Shown: piece after piece, positions 1-15,997 of the stretch
Layout of the letters: the number at the start of each line of letters is the position of its first letter
How positions within the stretch are numbered: position 1 is the stretch's first letter
Source: Grifola frondosa
Lineage: Eukaryota > Basidiomycota > Agaricomycetes > Polyporales > Grifolaceae
Direction of reading: 5' to 3'
NCBI GenBank assembly: GCA_001683735.1
Contig: LUGG01000029.1
Span: forward strand, 62,001-126,000
Length of the DNA stretch: 64,000 nt
Program-made: the position numbers and the translations under genes
Notes under the pieces: generated by a model
The model's input: only the letters and a program-made list of their open reading frames with translations
Databases searched by the model: none
What the model was told of the DNA's origin: nothing

Positions 1-2
1 CA

Positions 3-380
3 ATGGGACGAAGATACTGCGAGTGCCGTTCGTGCACTTGCACGTGGACGCAGGACGAGAAGGAACGGCGGGCAGCCGATACATGGAGGACATATATTGG
101 GAAGGTGAATCTCCGCAAGGTCCAACCGGCAGATGGCAGCGATCCTGATGTCGTGATCCCTTCTGGAGATGCACTTCTACGAAGTGGAGAGGTAACACGT
201 GCCATCGCGCATTGGAGCGAAGCCAGGCTACTTGCCAAGACACCAGTGGCAACGTCGCGCGACCCTCGTAAAGAGGAAGCAGATAGGTTGATTGGTATAG
301 CTGCTAAACGATCGCACTCCAGGACCCAGATTCATAAGCAACGGATTGATAAACGGATAGCCACTAGCTCGAAGCGGTGA
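3..380 (+). CDS. Possible 3' end of an unrecognised gene (weak)
   Basis: An open frame of 125 codons begins at the window edge and ends at a TGA at 378-380. It starts with a Cys-rich stretch (CECRSC) and is otherwise rich in Arg, Lys and Asp. It matches no family I recognise and has no obvious intron. It could be the last exon of a gene that starts outside the window, or chance. Confidence 0.2.
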   Translation: MGRRYCECRSCTCTWTQDEKERRAADTWRTYIGKVNLRKVQPADGSDPDVVIPSGDALLRSGEVTRAIAHWSEARLLAKTPVATSRDPRKEEADRLIGIAAKRSHSRTQIHKQRIDKRIATSSKR

Positions 381-852
381 TGTTGCAGAGTTCATAGGAG
401 ATAAAGAGTTGAAGAGCTAGTCTTTGCTCCTTAGTTTGGCATGTTATTCTGCTGGTGAAATACTTACTTTCTGTAGACTCTTGACATAGTATTTGAGTCC
501 TTGTTGAACCTGTTCCATTCGAGGTCACATTCACTGGATCCTACCGTGTGACGGTGTGCACTTTGTACTCGATTGATCCTCGCCGCTGTAATGTAATTGC
601 AAACCGAATAGTTGCTTGAGACCAGTGCTACATAAAATGTCCAGGACCTCACTGTGACTCTAAGTGGACGATTTGAACTTGTCCGTCTTTTGGAGAACAA
701 AACGGGTCTCGATCGTGTTTATCGGGAGATCGATCATCCCAACTTACTTGAGTTTTAAGAAGACACTTTCGGCAGGGTGACTTACTTCAGTTCTATCATC
801 CAACCTCTCTTGAAAACCTCATTGTCTCAGATACCTCTGAATCAGCATCATC
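381..852. other. Intergenic, part of the 5' flank of a tandem duplication
   Basis: No coding frame is supported here. From about 715 onward the sequence resembles the flank in front of the second tandem copy (about 1722-1829): both carry a 'tttatcg...gggagatcgatc/agca..cccaactt' stretch a little over 100 bp before the start codon. It is probably promoter and leader sequence that was duplicated with the gene. Confidence 0.5.
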
Positions 853-1546
853 ATGAGTCCCGAACCGCGTGTTCTCAGATTTACCAGAGAATATACATCC
901 ACCGAGATCCCATCCACTGTTGCCTCATTGGAAGAGCAAGATTATCCGATTCCTGAGTACCTCACGTGTTCCAGCTTGAACAGAAAGAGAGTATGTTTGC
1001 CCATCCCGAGTTCTCGAGAGCATTGTGACTGACCTTATATTTGATGCATAGGACTATGCTGCCATTTCAGCGCAGCCTCCACTGGACCTTCTTCCCCGCG
1101 GCCTCATCCCCCATCCACGTACATGGTACCCTCCAACGATGCACTATGGCTGGCGCCTCGATGACGAGCATACAGCGAGAGCAGTGGCATACTATAAGGA
1201 ACATGGGAAAGTTGAGGAGAGGCATGGTGAAGTCGAAGAGGAACATGAGGAAGCCAAAGATGAAAACCTCGACATGAATGTGGACATCTGGCAGGCCGGG
1301 TTTAGACTGATGATCGAACGTGAGTTGGGGCTGCGTTTCAAGGGATACACCCTCCAGACGGCCAGCGGTGTTATGGTCCCAAGCAAGGGGCCAAGCAACG
1401 ACGTTCTGTCGCTGTACAACAACTACTGTCTGGCTCTCGCGGCCCCCAAGTTCCCGGACGATACGGTCGAAAGAATTCAGCAGGTGCTCGGATTCAAGCA
1501 GGACCCAAAGTGGTTCTTGGATATGATCGAGATTTACTGGATCTAA
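853..1546 (+). CDS. Unknown two-exon protein, tandem copy 1
   Basis: Exons 853-990 and 1052-1546 join in phase 0 across a 61-nt GT-AG intron to give 210 residues. I do not recognise the family. It is a small soluble protein without signal peptide or membrane segment. The N-terminus carries RFTREY, the centre MHYGWRLDDEHTARA, and the C-terminus a conserved block with NNYCLALAAPKFPDD and QDPKWFLDM. Residues about 90-115 form a Glu/Lys-rich insertion missing from the neighbouring copy. The gene at 1830-2489 is a clear paralogue in the same orientation with the intron at the same place, which supports both models. Function is not inferable from sequence. Confidence 0.75.
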
Positions 1547-1829
1547 ACTCGCGGGGCTGAGCTTAGAACATTGTGTATGTCTCGGGACAAATGTTGTAAA
1601 TCATCGCTGTCTATCAAGACCTTTGTCTATTAAGTAGTAAGAGTGCTACGTAAATGTCCGGAACTGACCAGAGGAAGTAACTCGGCGATTGCAATTTTCG
1701 GAGTACAACAAAATGACCGCGTTTATCGCCACCGGGAGATCGAGCAACCCAACTTCAGTCTTACTCTCAAACAGCTCCCTCTCGAAAATCGTATCTCACC
1801 AACGCCTCAGACACCTTCGACTCAATATC

Positions 1830-2489
1830 ATGTTGTACAACACACGTGTTCATAGATTTACCAGAGACTATGAACCCACCGAGATCCCTCCCACCGTCGT
1901 CTCGAAAGAAAGAGAGAATGACTATCCGATTCCTCAGCACCTAACATACACCAGCTTGAACGAAAAGAAGGTATGTCTATCACTCTGAGTACTCAAGACC
2001 ATCTGTGACCTTATATTTGATGCACAGGATTATATTGCCATTTCAGCACAGCCTCCGCTGGACATCCTTCCCCGCGGTTTGCTCCCCCATCTGGTACCTC
2101 GCCGGTACTATCCCCCAATGATGCACTATGGCTGGCGCATTGACGATGAGCATACAGCGAGGGCGGAGGCATACTATAATGAACATACGACAGCTGAAGA
2201 ACCCGAATCGACGGTGACTATCTGGCAGACCGGGTTTAGGCTGATGGTCGAACATAAATTGGGGCTACGTTTGCGTGGACCTATCTTCCAGACGGCAAGC
2301 GGTATTACGCTTCTAGGCGACGGGCCAAGCAACGACGTTCTGGCGCTGTATAGTAACTACTGCCTGGCTTTGGCGGCCCCGAATTTCCCGGACGATACGA
2401 TCAAGAACATTCAGCAGCTCTTGGGCTTCGAGCAGGATCCAAAGTGGTTCTTGGACATGTGTGAGGATGAGTGGATATATGGCAGGTGA
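1830..2489 (+). CDS. Unknown two-exon protein, tandem copy 2
   Basis: Exons 1830-1970 and 2028-2489 join in phase 0 across a 57-nt intron to give 200 residues. It is the paralogue of the gene at 853-1546: RFTRDYEPTEIP at the N-terminus, MHYGWRIDDEHTARA in the middle, SNDVLALYSNYCLALAAP and QDPKWFLDM near the end. It lacks the acidic insertion of copy 1 and ends with a different tail. Intron phase and position are shared. Both copies are intact, so this is a living tandem pair of a lineage-specific family, not one gene and one relic. No known domain was recognised. Confidence 0.75.
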
Positions 2490-2819
2490 CCGTCGGAGTC
2501 CGATCTCCCGAAATCATCTCTGGACTTCGGAGATCAGTTCATGGATGAGGTTACCAAGAAATTGAAGGAGAGATTTGGTTTCGAAATGGACCCGCAGTGA
2601 TATTGGATGCAATTGATTCCATGTAGCTCGAACCACAAATACGAACCTAGTGTACTGTGTCGTAGCACATATTTACCGACAAGGCATCCTGCTTTGAGCC
2701 CGACAGAGAAATATCATCTTGGATTCATGTATTATGACAATTGGTGACGAAGGAAGATGACAGTATGCTCTACAACAGATATTTTTCATGACATAAGTTA
2801 ACCCAACACGAATATAGCA

Positions 2820-8105
<5,286 letters not shown>

Positions 8106-8672
8106 GTCGAGAATCTGATGGCTCCTTCACCACCTCAAAATTGCCCGTGTCCGACCAGCTTGGATGGTACGGCGGTGTAGGCTGTGTCAAGCTGCCTGTG
8201 AGCTTGATGGATAGCGGGTCGAGGTGCAAATGTTTGCTATCCCGCCAGTGTTGCCTTGCTTTGCGTAAACACGGTTTTAGAGGTAGGAAATCGCAAAGCT
8301 AAGGCTCGAAGGTCGGAGGTAAGAGCCAGAAAGCACAATCCATCCTAGATATTCTCACGCACTCTCCCTCATGTCACATTATATTTGTGGAAGTCGTTCT
8401 CCTCATCTTTAAGTACCGCATCGACACCTCTGAAAATCTTCTAAAATTATTGCCATATTTTTGAAGCAAACTCAGAGCTGAAGCTTGATGGTTAATCGTT
8501 TGTTTTTTGACCATTCCAAAAAGTATGTTAGCACTCAGTCACAACGTCCTCACGTAAATTGTCACGGCCATGTACGCGCCGGATTTGGGCAGCGTGTCGC
8601 GTTGACTTGCGCTCCTCACTCCGTCCTGAGATCACTCTCTCTCCTCTCTTCTTCTCCCTCCATACATTCACC
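8106..8672. promoter_or_regulatory. Shared 5' region of RPC1 (-) and SCL1 (+)
   Basis: These 567 bp separate two divergent housekeeping genes, so both promoters must lie here. The last 50 bp before SCL1 are a pyrimidine-rich CT tract (about 8625-8660), a common feature upstream of highly expressed fungal genes. I saw no convincing TATA box and no proteasome-type PACE element. Confidence 0.55.
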
Positions 8673-9965
8673 ATGTCCAGAACATCCTACGATAGGCAAG
8701 CGGACATTCTGCAACCTTTTGTGCTCTGACTTACGTTCTCTTACCAGATACCTCACGGTCTTCTCACCAGAAGGACGGCTCTACCAAGTCGGTGCGTAAT
8801 GTCTCTACAGTCCTTTGCCTCGGTCCCTAATTGTCGCACCGTTCTCTTTCGCAGAGTATGCCTTCAAGGCTATTTCCGGCTCGGGTCATACTGCCATTGG
8901 TGTGCGAGGAAAGGATACTGCTGTTGTGATCACGCAGAAGAAGGTCCCGGTACGCATTTATTCTTCAGTTATACACGGCACACGCCGGTTCATGTTATCT
9001 ACCCCTTCCTCGCATAGGACAAGCTGCTTGACTCCTCCACCATCACACATCTGTTCAGCATCACCCCCACATTGGCTGTGCTATGACCGGCCTCATCGGT
9101 GTGGCTTCTTCCATCGTCATTCTGTGCTACAAACTCATACCGCACCTTCCCTCTAACCCCTTGCGTGTGCAGCCGACGCACGCTCACAGGTTGCTCGTGC
9201 ACGTTCAGAAGCGGCAGATTTCCGCTACAAGTACGGCTACGAGATCACACCCGACGCGCTCGCAAGGCGGATGGCCAATATCAATCAAGTATATACACAG
9301 CGTGCCGCTATGCGCCCCCTCGGAATAGGTGTGTCCTCACTCTCATTCTTCCCGTCATGTGCTGGGCACTTGCATGATCTGCGGGTCGAATTCTACTGTC
9401 AACGAGTCGTAGAGAACATCAGTTTCGTCGGAAGGACTACATGGTCCACCGAGCAATGGCCGGTACATCACCAATGAATAAATATATTCGCTGATGCACT
9501 TTACAGCAATGATTCTGATAGGCATCGACCCGGAGTTTGGGCCTCAATGCTTCAAATTGGACCCTGCGGGCTACTTTGTCGGCTTCCACGCGACAGCGGC
9601 TGGACAGAAACAGCAGGAGGCAATGAATCATCTCGAGAAGAAGTGGAAGAAGCTCGACTCGGGACGCGGGGCGGAGGACGCGGTCAAGGCGGGCAAGACA
9701 CTGGGCCGGGCCGAGGTCATCGAGGTGAGAGAGACCAGTTTTTGCATTACATATGGTCGAAGAGGCGGTGAATTGACCCGTGCGTCGACAGATGGCAATC
9801 GAGGCAATCTCGACAGTTCATGCGACGGACTTCAAGTCGGGGGAGGTCGAAATTGCGATCGTGTCCACGGGCGAGGAGGAGAGCCCGAAGACGCAGGGAC
9901 AGTGGCGCGTCATGGACGAGGCGGAAATCGAGCGGCACCTGCTTGCGTACGCGGAGAAGGACTGA
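8673..9965 (+). CDS. SCL1: 20S proteasome subunit alpha-1 (PSMA6/Scl1)
   Basis: Outer-ring alpha-1 subunit of the 20S core protease; it forms part of the gate and docking ring. Exons: 8673-8695, 8748-8791, 8855-8949, 9018-9098, 9173-9328, 9507-9724, 9792-9965, giving 263 residues once one base is restored. The proteasome alpha signature is intact ([20 protein letters not shown]), followed by [50 protein letters not shown] and [13 protein letters not shown], which identify alpha-1 among the seven alphas. Intron 1 is GC-AG (AG|GCAAGC ... ACCAG). Intron 5 (9329-9506, 178 nt) is long for this locus. One base is missing near 9068-9072 in TPTIGCAMTG. Confidence 0.95.
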
Positions 9966-10149
9966 GAGGCCGATTTGTATACATACTGTGTTTGGACTGG
10001 CATCATTGCTTTCGCTGTACGGCTCAGACACGCGTGTATCTTGAGTCGAAATCGTGAAACCATCGGAAGGCGTAAGTATTTTGTATGCCATGTGCATTAG
10101 ATTGTACAATATGCAGTGGAATTTAGTCCTTAAATGCTAGTATGTGGTA

Positions 10150-10264
10150 AGATAGGCCTCATCCATACCTCGCTTCATCACGTGATTTTCGTGACAAAAC
10201 ATGTAAAAAGTTAATAGGATGTGTAATTTCGAGAAAACAAAAAAATGAGAACCAGAGAAATGTA
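10150..10264 (+). repeat. Left terminal inverted repeat of the MITE
   Basis: About 115 bp; complements 10466-10580 with three mismatches, the first 80 bp being exact. Contains the TCACGTGA palindrome and an A-rich inner part. Confidence 0.9.
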
Positions 10265-10465
10265 GAGAATAAAATTCTGAAGAGTACTGTGGTCATAAAA
10301 TCGGATTATTCGCCAATTTGAGGGCTCTATTAACTTTTCAAGGTCGGGACATGGCTATGGTGTCACAGCAAGTCATGGCATGGTCCAGCGAACTTGAAAA
10401 GTTAATAGCATGCCCAGATGCTCGAAATTATGAAATGTAGGACCAGAGTTAAGAATTTGATTTTC

Positions 10466-10580
10466 TACATTGCTGTGGTTCTCATTTTTTTGTTTTCTCA
10501 AAATTACACATCCTATTAACTTTTTACATGTTTTGTCACGAAAATCACGTGATGAAGCGAGGTATGGATGAGGCCTATCT
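10466..10580 (-). repeat. Right terminal inverted repeat of the MITE
   Basis: Mirror copy of 10150-10264. Its outer end lies 9 bp past the stop codon of KGD4, so it very probably forms part of that gene's 3' untranslated region. Confidence 0.9.
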
Positions 10581-10591
10581 TAGTGCAAAGA

Positions 10592-11038
10592 TTAGTGCAG
10601 AGAGGCACCTCCGCTCTATACAACCGAAAGCATGATCAGCAAATTCATTGGAGCTTAGAATATACGCACCAAGATGGCCTCAATTTCTGCCTCCTCCAAG
10701 TCATGTTTCCATAGTCGCTCGGGTGCCTCCCAGAATTCATCGTACACCGGAACGTCTGCCTGTGCGCTGGCTTTCGCAGGGGTGGGGTTAAGGGCGGACG
10801 ACGCAGATGCCTGGAACCGCTTATGACTCAAGAAAGGACTGCTTCAACTCGACTGGTGCGAACGGGTGCGCTTGCGGCGCCTCCGGTGCTGATTGCGGGG
10901 AGGAGCGGGCGGTCAGCGCGAGTGGTGGAGAGTAGAAAGCGGCAACGTACTGGAAGGCCATTGCCGCTTGCCGACGAAGCGGATGAGGGGGGTGCGTGCT
11001 TTTGAGGCGGCGTTGCAGAGACGAAGAGAGGGATGCAT
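10592..11038 (-). CDS. KGD4: Alpha-ketoglutarate dehydrogenase subunit 4 (Kgd4/Ymr31/MRPS36 family)
   Basis: Small mitochondrial protein that anchors the E3 component in the 2-oxoglutarate dehydrogenase complex of the TCA cycle. Exons on the minus strand: 11038-10951, 10888-10670, 10615-10592, giving 109 residues after removing one base. The N-terminus is a basic mitochondrial presequence followed by the family core TPLIRFVGKRQWP. The C-terminus reads VYDEFWEAPERLW and then EAEIEAIL-SGGASLH, the conserved end of fungal Kgd4. The last exon is only 24 nt. An extra T near 10830-10836 (TTT for TT) puts a stop after ELKQSFLES; dropping it restores ELKQSFLSHKRFQ. A MITE begins immediately downstream. 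Confidence 0.88.
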
Positions 11039-11301
11039 GGTGGCTTGTAGACTCTTGTGGAGGAGAGGACGGCGGCGCTGTTGTCGCTGTTTCGGCCGAT
11101 CGACTCGTGCTCGATCACATGTGCAACTCTGAACTTTCTCACCTTCTGTTTGGGAGGAGCTCGCTGTGGCCACGCTGCTTGCGCAAAGCAACCTCCAACG
11201 CTGTGTATCTTCTCATATTCGTGGTAAGCATCTTCAAATCTTTTGCATCCTGGGAAGCTTCGTTGAAATTACCGTGCCGGAGACTTTCTCAGTACGCATA
11301 G

Positions 11302-12919
11302 ATGATGCGACGATCAGGCTCAGGCTCAGGCTCTCCAAATCCATGACGTTTTAAACGGGTTATTCCTGCATCTACATCCTGGCTGGGGGAACCCCTTTGA
11401 GGAGCGCACAGAAGAGGATAGTGATAATTCCACAGCATTGGCAACATGCGCACGCGTGTGCAAATCGTTCTCTGGGCCCGCATTGGATGTCCTTTGGCAC
11501 TCACTTCCTGACACCATACCTCTCCTTTCCATTCTGTCAGCGTTCCGGAAAATCCCTGTCGCGTATGCCCCCACTGCTCGCGATCAACTTTGCTCTGATG
11601 ACACTGAATTTATTTATGTATGTATACCAGCCCTGTGACAATGTTGTGATGCTTACCACCTTTATCACAGATGCTCTGTGGACAAATATCCAGCTTTGAA
11701 TGGATGAGGTTCAAGTCATACTCTCGACGTGTGCGGATCCTACACCGATATCCGGAATTTGCGGCGGCGATTGATCCGCTTGTCTACCAAATATTGTTCG
11801 CGCAAAATGATGGTCAGCCATCCTCCCGCTGGTCCGGGAGCTCCATTATCAACCAGAATGTCATTCCGATATGATGATCCCCTTTCTTGGCTCCCGCTCA
11901 TTACTCAAAGTAGTTGTTGATTTCGACCCTCGCTTGTAAGCGACATCGACACACACCTCCGCACACAGAATGCACTTGAAATGATTTTCCGTAACATATA
12001 CTTGGCGGCGCCTCATTTAGAACATCTCACCTTTTTATCATTTGACCTATGCAATTCTGTCGGGAAGACAGTGCCGACAGGTGCATTTGGGCACTTGAAA
12101 CACCTCCATGTGACCACCGTCTCGGACTGGGCTTTCGTACAAAGTCTCTCTGCTCTCAGTCAACTGACCTACCTCGAAGCTAAACTCGACTTTCAGGATA
12201 CCATTGTTTCTCAGTGCAGTGGGTTTCCTATGCTGAGGGTCTTGGTTATTTCAGGGACATTGTCTGATATCACGCTACTCCTCACAAATATCTATGCTCC
12301 CAGCCTTCAGACAGTGAACAGCAAGGACCCATTTCTGACAGACATTCCGTACTTCACGACCTTATCCACCCGATTCAGATCATTATGCGAGATATCCATC
12401 ACATTTTGGGACCCCATGCGTGCCGCATTGTTCCCAGATGCTATTCAGCCGCTCTTGGACTTGCATTCTCTAACCTCCATCACACTCGAGTTATTCAACG
12501 TCGGCTTGTCACTCGCGGTCTCAGATGTCGACGTCATGGCGAAGAGCTGGCCACATCTTGCAAGGTTCTCCTTTGGAGGCAGTATCAGCACTCCCACTCT
12601 TCCTGAGGTGACCATCCTTATCGCATTCGCTGAGCTTTTCCCCGCCTTGAAGGAACTGACGCTCCACCTCGATGTCACCATCGTTCCTTCCGGAAATTCA
12701 ATCCCGATCTTGTCACATGGTCTGCAGAAACTACAGATTGGATGTTATGACATCCCCAAGCCTGTGTTGCTTGCGCAATTCATAGATTCCATCTTTCCAT
12801 ATATCGCCACCGATTCATCGCCCTGGCTCGCAGGCTCGTGGGAGAAGGTTTTGGGCTTCGTGCAACAGTTCCAGTTGAGTAGACAGCAGCAGATGAAGAG
12901 AATAATGCTAGGAAATTGA
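11302..12919 (+). pseudogene. F-box/LRR pseudogene (copy 1 of tandem pair)
   Basis: Aligns along its whole length with the intact gene at 14382-15994, but is broken. The start region has expanded a CAGGCT motif (three units at 11315-11332), which shifts the frame and leads to an early stop. The F-box motif is therefore lost. Further frame breaks occur around 11560-11640 and 11860-11950. Only the C-terminal LRR-like part stays open as one long frame (11981-12919, 312 codons, with MIFRNIYLAAPHLEHL). Substitutions as well as indels separate it from its sister, so unlike most frame breaks in this window this one looks like true decay. Confidence 0.8.
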
Positions 12920-13780
12920 GACGGTAAGTTGCACTTCTAAACGACATTGTCATTCATGATAGCCTCTGAATGGATCTCCGATATATATAGTTGGCTTACA
13001 TGCTACAACGTTCACGCTGGCGGTCGAAATATGTGTTGCGCGTCATATCTAAACAGTGGCTTCAGCTTCTCCAACTAGAAATCAGGGTGCATACGTTCGG
13101 ATGCGATCGTGCAAGGCATGAGGAGAAATATACGGTGTCGAAAATCTACATCGAGGTGGCGCTGTACTCGTGGATGAGCCAATACGAATGGCCATTAACA
13201 TGCATTGAAGCCGCTCGATTAATATTGGGATAGATTTATTCATGGTGTCGGCTTGTTTGCATCGAGCCTTCCCCCAACATGCTCGTCACCTCCGTACTTG
13301 CGGCGTCGATTCCAATCACGCCGAGAGCCTCAGGCCTCAGACTAATAGTCGGACCACGTACACTGTCCGTTCGACGACGCAGAGTCGGGCGCGCATTGCG
13401 CAACACAGCATATTATAACAATACGCATGAATCGAACATCTGTAACCCCGAAAGTTTGTGTGCATGCAGCGCGGTACTCAGATGACGACATACGTACAAA
13501 GGACTCCGAGTTCGTTTATTTCATGTCCGAGCGCTCAGGTTGACAGTGCTATAAGATTTGATCGTTACAACACGTGTGCAGTGGCACGAATCTACTGTCG
13601 CCCCGAACGCAGAGCATTAATTCAACGGGAAAATTAGATGTCGGAGAAAAAGAAGAGAATAGTCGTGAAGTCGTGAATATAGCATGTACACTGCCCAGAA
13701 CTGGCACAGTACCCCGTGTTCCAGTCATATGATAACTTTGCGGTAGGTTCAAGTGTCCGCTAGAACTCGGACCGTGACAT
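12920..13780. other. Spacer of duplication copy 1, no gene seen
   Basis: Matches the spacer 15998-16850 of copy 2 in patches (attgtcattcatgatagc; cggcgtcgattccaatcacgcc; gcagagcatt..attcaacgggaaaattagatg). No frame is conserved between the two copies, which argues against a hidden gene. Confidence 0.6.
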
Positions 13781-14150
13781 TCACCAGTCATCGACCGTCT
13801 CATCGTCTACGGAATCGAGTGGAGGCCAGAAAGCGTCCACTTCAAGCGCAGTGGTTCGTCCTCGTCCTTTTGCCTCTCATCGTCCTGCGCGTCACGCTCT
13901 ACTCCGGAGTTGCGCAGACGGCTGGAAGTTTTGAGTACCTCCACGGCCTTCCAAAAAGTGTTTTTGGCCGGGAGTTACGAGGATATCAAGGTGTATTGTC
14001 GTGGCCGCAGTCGCGGGAGCAGGTGGATGTTGAATGTAAAAGAGAGTAAACAGAGGATCGATTAGCGAAGCTTCGTCTGGCTTTGGGATGGCCAAAGTGA
14101 GTGTCGCGTAGAGATAGATAGACGCACCCTCAAAACTGGATGGAGGGAAC
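13781..14150 (-). pseudogene. Truncated duplicate of the MRS6 3' end
   Basis: On minus it encodes the same final residues as the complete gene (ALEVDAFWPPLDSVDDETVDDW then stop at 13781) and part of the preceding exon (NPLFTLFYIQHPPAPATAATT). It has lost an internal block of about 45 nt and about 180 nt near the breakpoint, and has no upstream exons. It is a relic carried along by the F-box tandem duplication. Confidence 0.82.
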
Positions 14151-14381
14151 AGTAATTGATTCCTGCCGATCGACTCGGCGAGCTCATTGTGCTCGATCAC
14201 ATGCATGCAACTCTGAACTTTCTTCTACTTTGGGAGGAATTAGCCGTAGCCACGCTGCTCGCGCAAGCAACCTCTAACACTGCGTATGTTCTCATATTCG
14301 TGGTAAGAACTTTAAATATTTTGTATCCTTGGAATACCTTCGTTGATATTACTGTGCCGGAGACTTTCTCAGCACGCGTAG

Positions 14382-15994
14382 ATGATGCACCGTCAGGCTC
14401 TCCAAATGCGCGACATTCTAAATGAGATATTCCTGCATCTACATCCTGGCAGCGGGGAACCCTTTGAGGAGCGCACAGAAGAGGATAATGATAATTCCAC
14501 AGCATTGGCAACATGTGCACGCGTGTGCAAATCGTTCTCTGAGCCCGCATTGGATGTCCTTTGGCACTCACTTCCTGACTGCATACCTCTCCTTTCCATT
14601 CTCTCGGCATTCCAGAAAATCCCTGTCGCGGAGGCCCCCAGTGGTGGCGAATTTAGATTTGAGGGATCCGGACATGTTTATGTACGCATACTAGACCCGT
14701 GACTATGTTGTGATGCTTACCACGTTTATCACAGATGCTCTGCGGAGAAATATCCAGCTTTGAATGGACGAGATTCAAGTCATACTCCCGACGTGTCCGG
14801 ATCCTTTACAGATATCCGGACATCGCGATTGATTCGCTTGTCTACCAGATCCTGTTCGTGCAAAATAATGGACAGCCTTTGCTCCCTCTGGTCAGAGAGC
14901 TCCATTATCAACCAGAATCTCATTCCGACATGACGATACCTTTTCTTGGCTCCCATTCCTTGCTCACAGTACACGTTAATCTCTACTGTTGGCCTCCAAG
15001 TGACATTCGCGCACAGAATGCACTTGAAACAATTTTCCGCAACATATGCTTGGCAGTGCCTCATCTAGAACAGCTCATTTTTTATTCATCTCGCCTGTCG
15101 AATTCTGCCAAGCAGAAAGTGCCGACAGGTGCATTTGGCAACTTGAAACGTCTTTATATATCCACGATCTCGGACTGGGAGTTTGTACGAAGTCTCGCTG
15201 CTCTGGGTCAATTGACCTACCTCAGAGCCGAACTCGACTTTCAGAACACTGTTGTTTCTCGGTGCAGTGGATTTCCTATGCTGGAAGACCTGAGCGTCTC
15301 AGGGTCATTGCCTCATATCACACTACTCCTCGCAAACATCTATGCTTCCAACCTTCGAACGGTGGATAGCACGGACACAGTGATAGCTCCCACAGTCTCC
15401 CTTCAAGATTACATTCTGTACTTTACCGCCTTGTCTACCCTATCCAGGTCATTATGCGAGATATCCCTCACATATTACCCTGAAATCGTGATTACTGCAT
15501 CGTTCCAAGCTGTCGTCAAGCCGCTTTTGAATTTACATTCTCTAACCTCCATCACACTCCACTTATTTGGTATCGACGTGCCACTCGCGGTCTCGGATAT
15601 CGAGGTCATGGCAAAGACCTGGCCACAGCTTGCTATGTTCTCCTTTAGGGGCAACTTCAGAACTCCCAGTCTTCCTGTGACTATCCTCATCGCATTCGCT
15701 GAGCTTCTCCCTGGCCTGAAGGTGCTAACGCTCCACCAACTCGACGTCACCACCATTCCTTCGGGGAATTCAATCCCGATCTTGTCGCATGGTCTGCAGA
15801 AACTGCACATTGAATGTTATGATGAAGAGTTCCCCAATCCTGCATTGCTTGCACAATTCATAGATTCCATCTTTCCACACATTGCCACGGATCCACCGCC
15901 CACGTCCGCAGACTCATGGGAGAAGGTTTTGGGCTTCGTGCAGCAGTTCCAGTTGAGTAGACAGCAGCAGATGAAGAGAATGCTGGAAAACTGA
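14382..15994 (+). CDS. F-box / leucine-rich-repeat-like protein (intact copy 2)
   Basis: Exons 14382-14681 and 14735-15994 join in phase 0 across a 53-nt intron, giving 519 residues. The N-terminus is an F-box-like helix set (LQMRDILNEIFLHLHP ... ALATCARVCKSFSEPALDVLW), the standard arrangement in Agaricomycete F-box proteins that recruit targets to SCF ubiquitin ligases through Skp1. The rest is a series of irregular leucine-rich segments that probably form the target-binding solenoid. The family is strongly expanded in these fungi. A pseudogene sister lies upstream at 11302-12919, and a more distant pair of the same design is at 21-25 kb. No target can be inferred. Confidence 0.85.
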
Positions 15995-15997
15995 GAT

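Larger units (their letters stand above)
715..2560 (+). repeat. Tandem duplication, unit about 1 kb
   Basis: The start codons of the two paralogues are 977 bp apart, and similarity extends upstream of each ATG into the leader. The units run roughly 715-1600 and 1720-2560. Divergence is substantial at synonymous and replacement sites, so the duplication is not recent. Confidence 0.6.
10150..10580. mobile_element. MITE, 431 bp, long terminal inverted repeats, TA target duplication
   Basis: The ends are near-perfect inverted repeats: the first 80 bp from 10150 match the complement of the last 80 bp to 10580 exactly, and similarity continues to about 115 bp with three mismatches. Each end reads AGATAGGCCTCATCCATACC inward. 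A direct TA flanks the element at 10148-10149 and 10581-10582, the usual duplication of Tc1/mariner-type elements. There is no transposase frame. The centre holds a second inverted pair, CTATTAACTTTTCAAG at 10327-10342 and its complement at 10393-10408. A palindromic TCACGTGA lies in each arm. The high arm identity means recent insertion. A transposase elsewhere would have to mobilise it. Confidence 0.92.

Noticed and set aside
9747..10109. Minus-strand frame opposite the last SCL1 exons
   Set aside because: Opposes a conserved proteasome exon and continues into its 3' flank without support.
10148..10583. PIF/Harbinger-type origin of the MITE (3-bp TWA duplication)
   Set aside because: The flanks would read TAA on the left and TTA on the right, which is not a direct repeat; only TA is duplicated directly.
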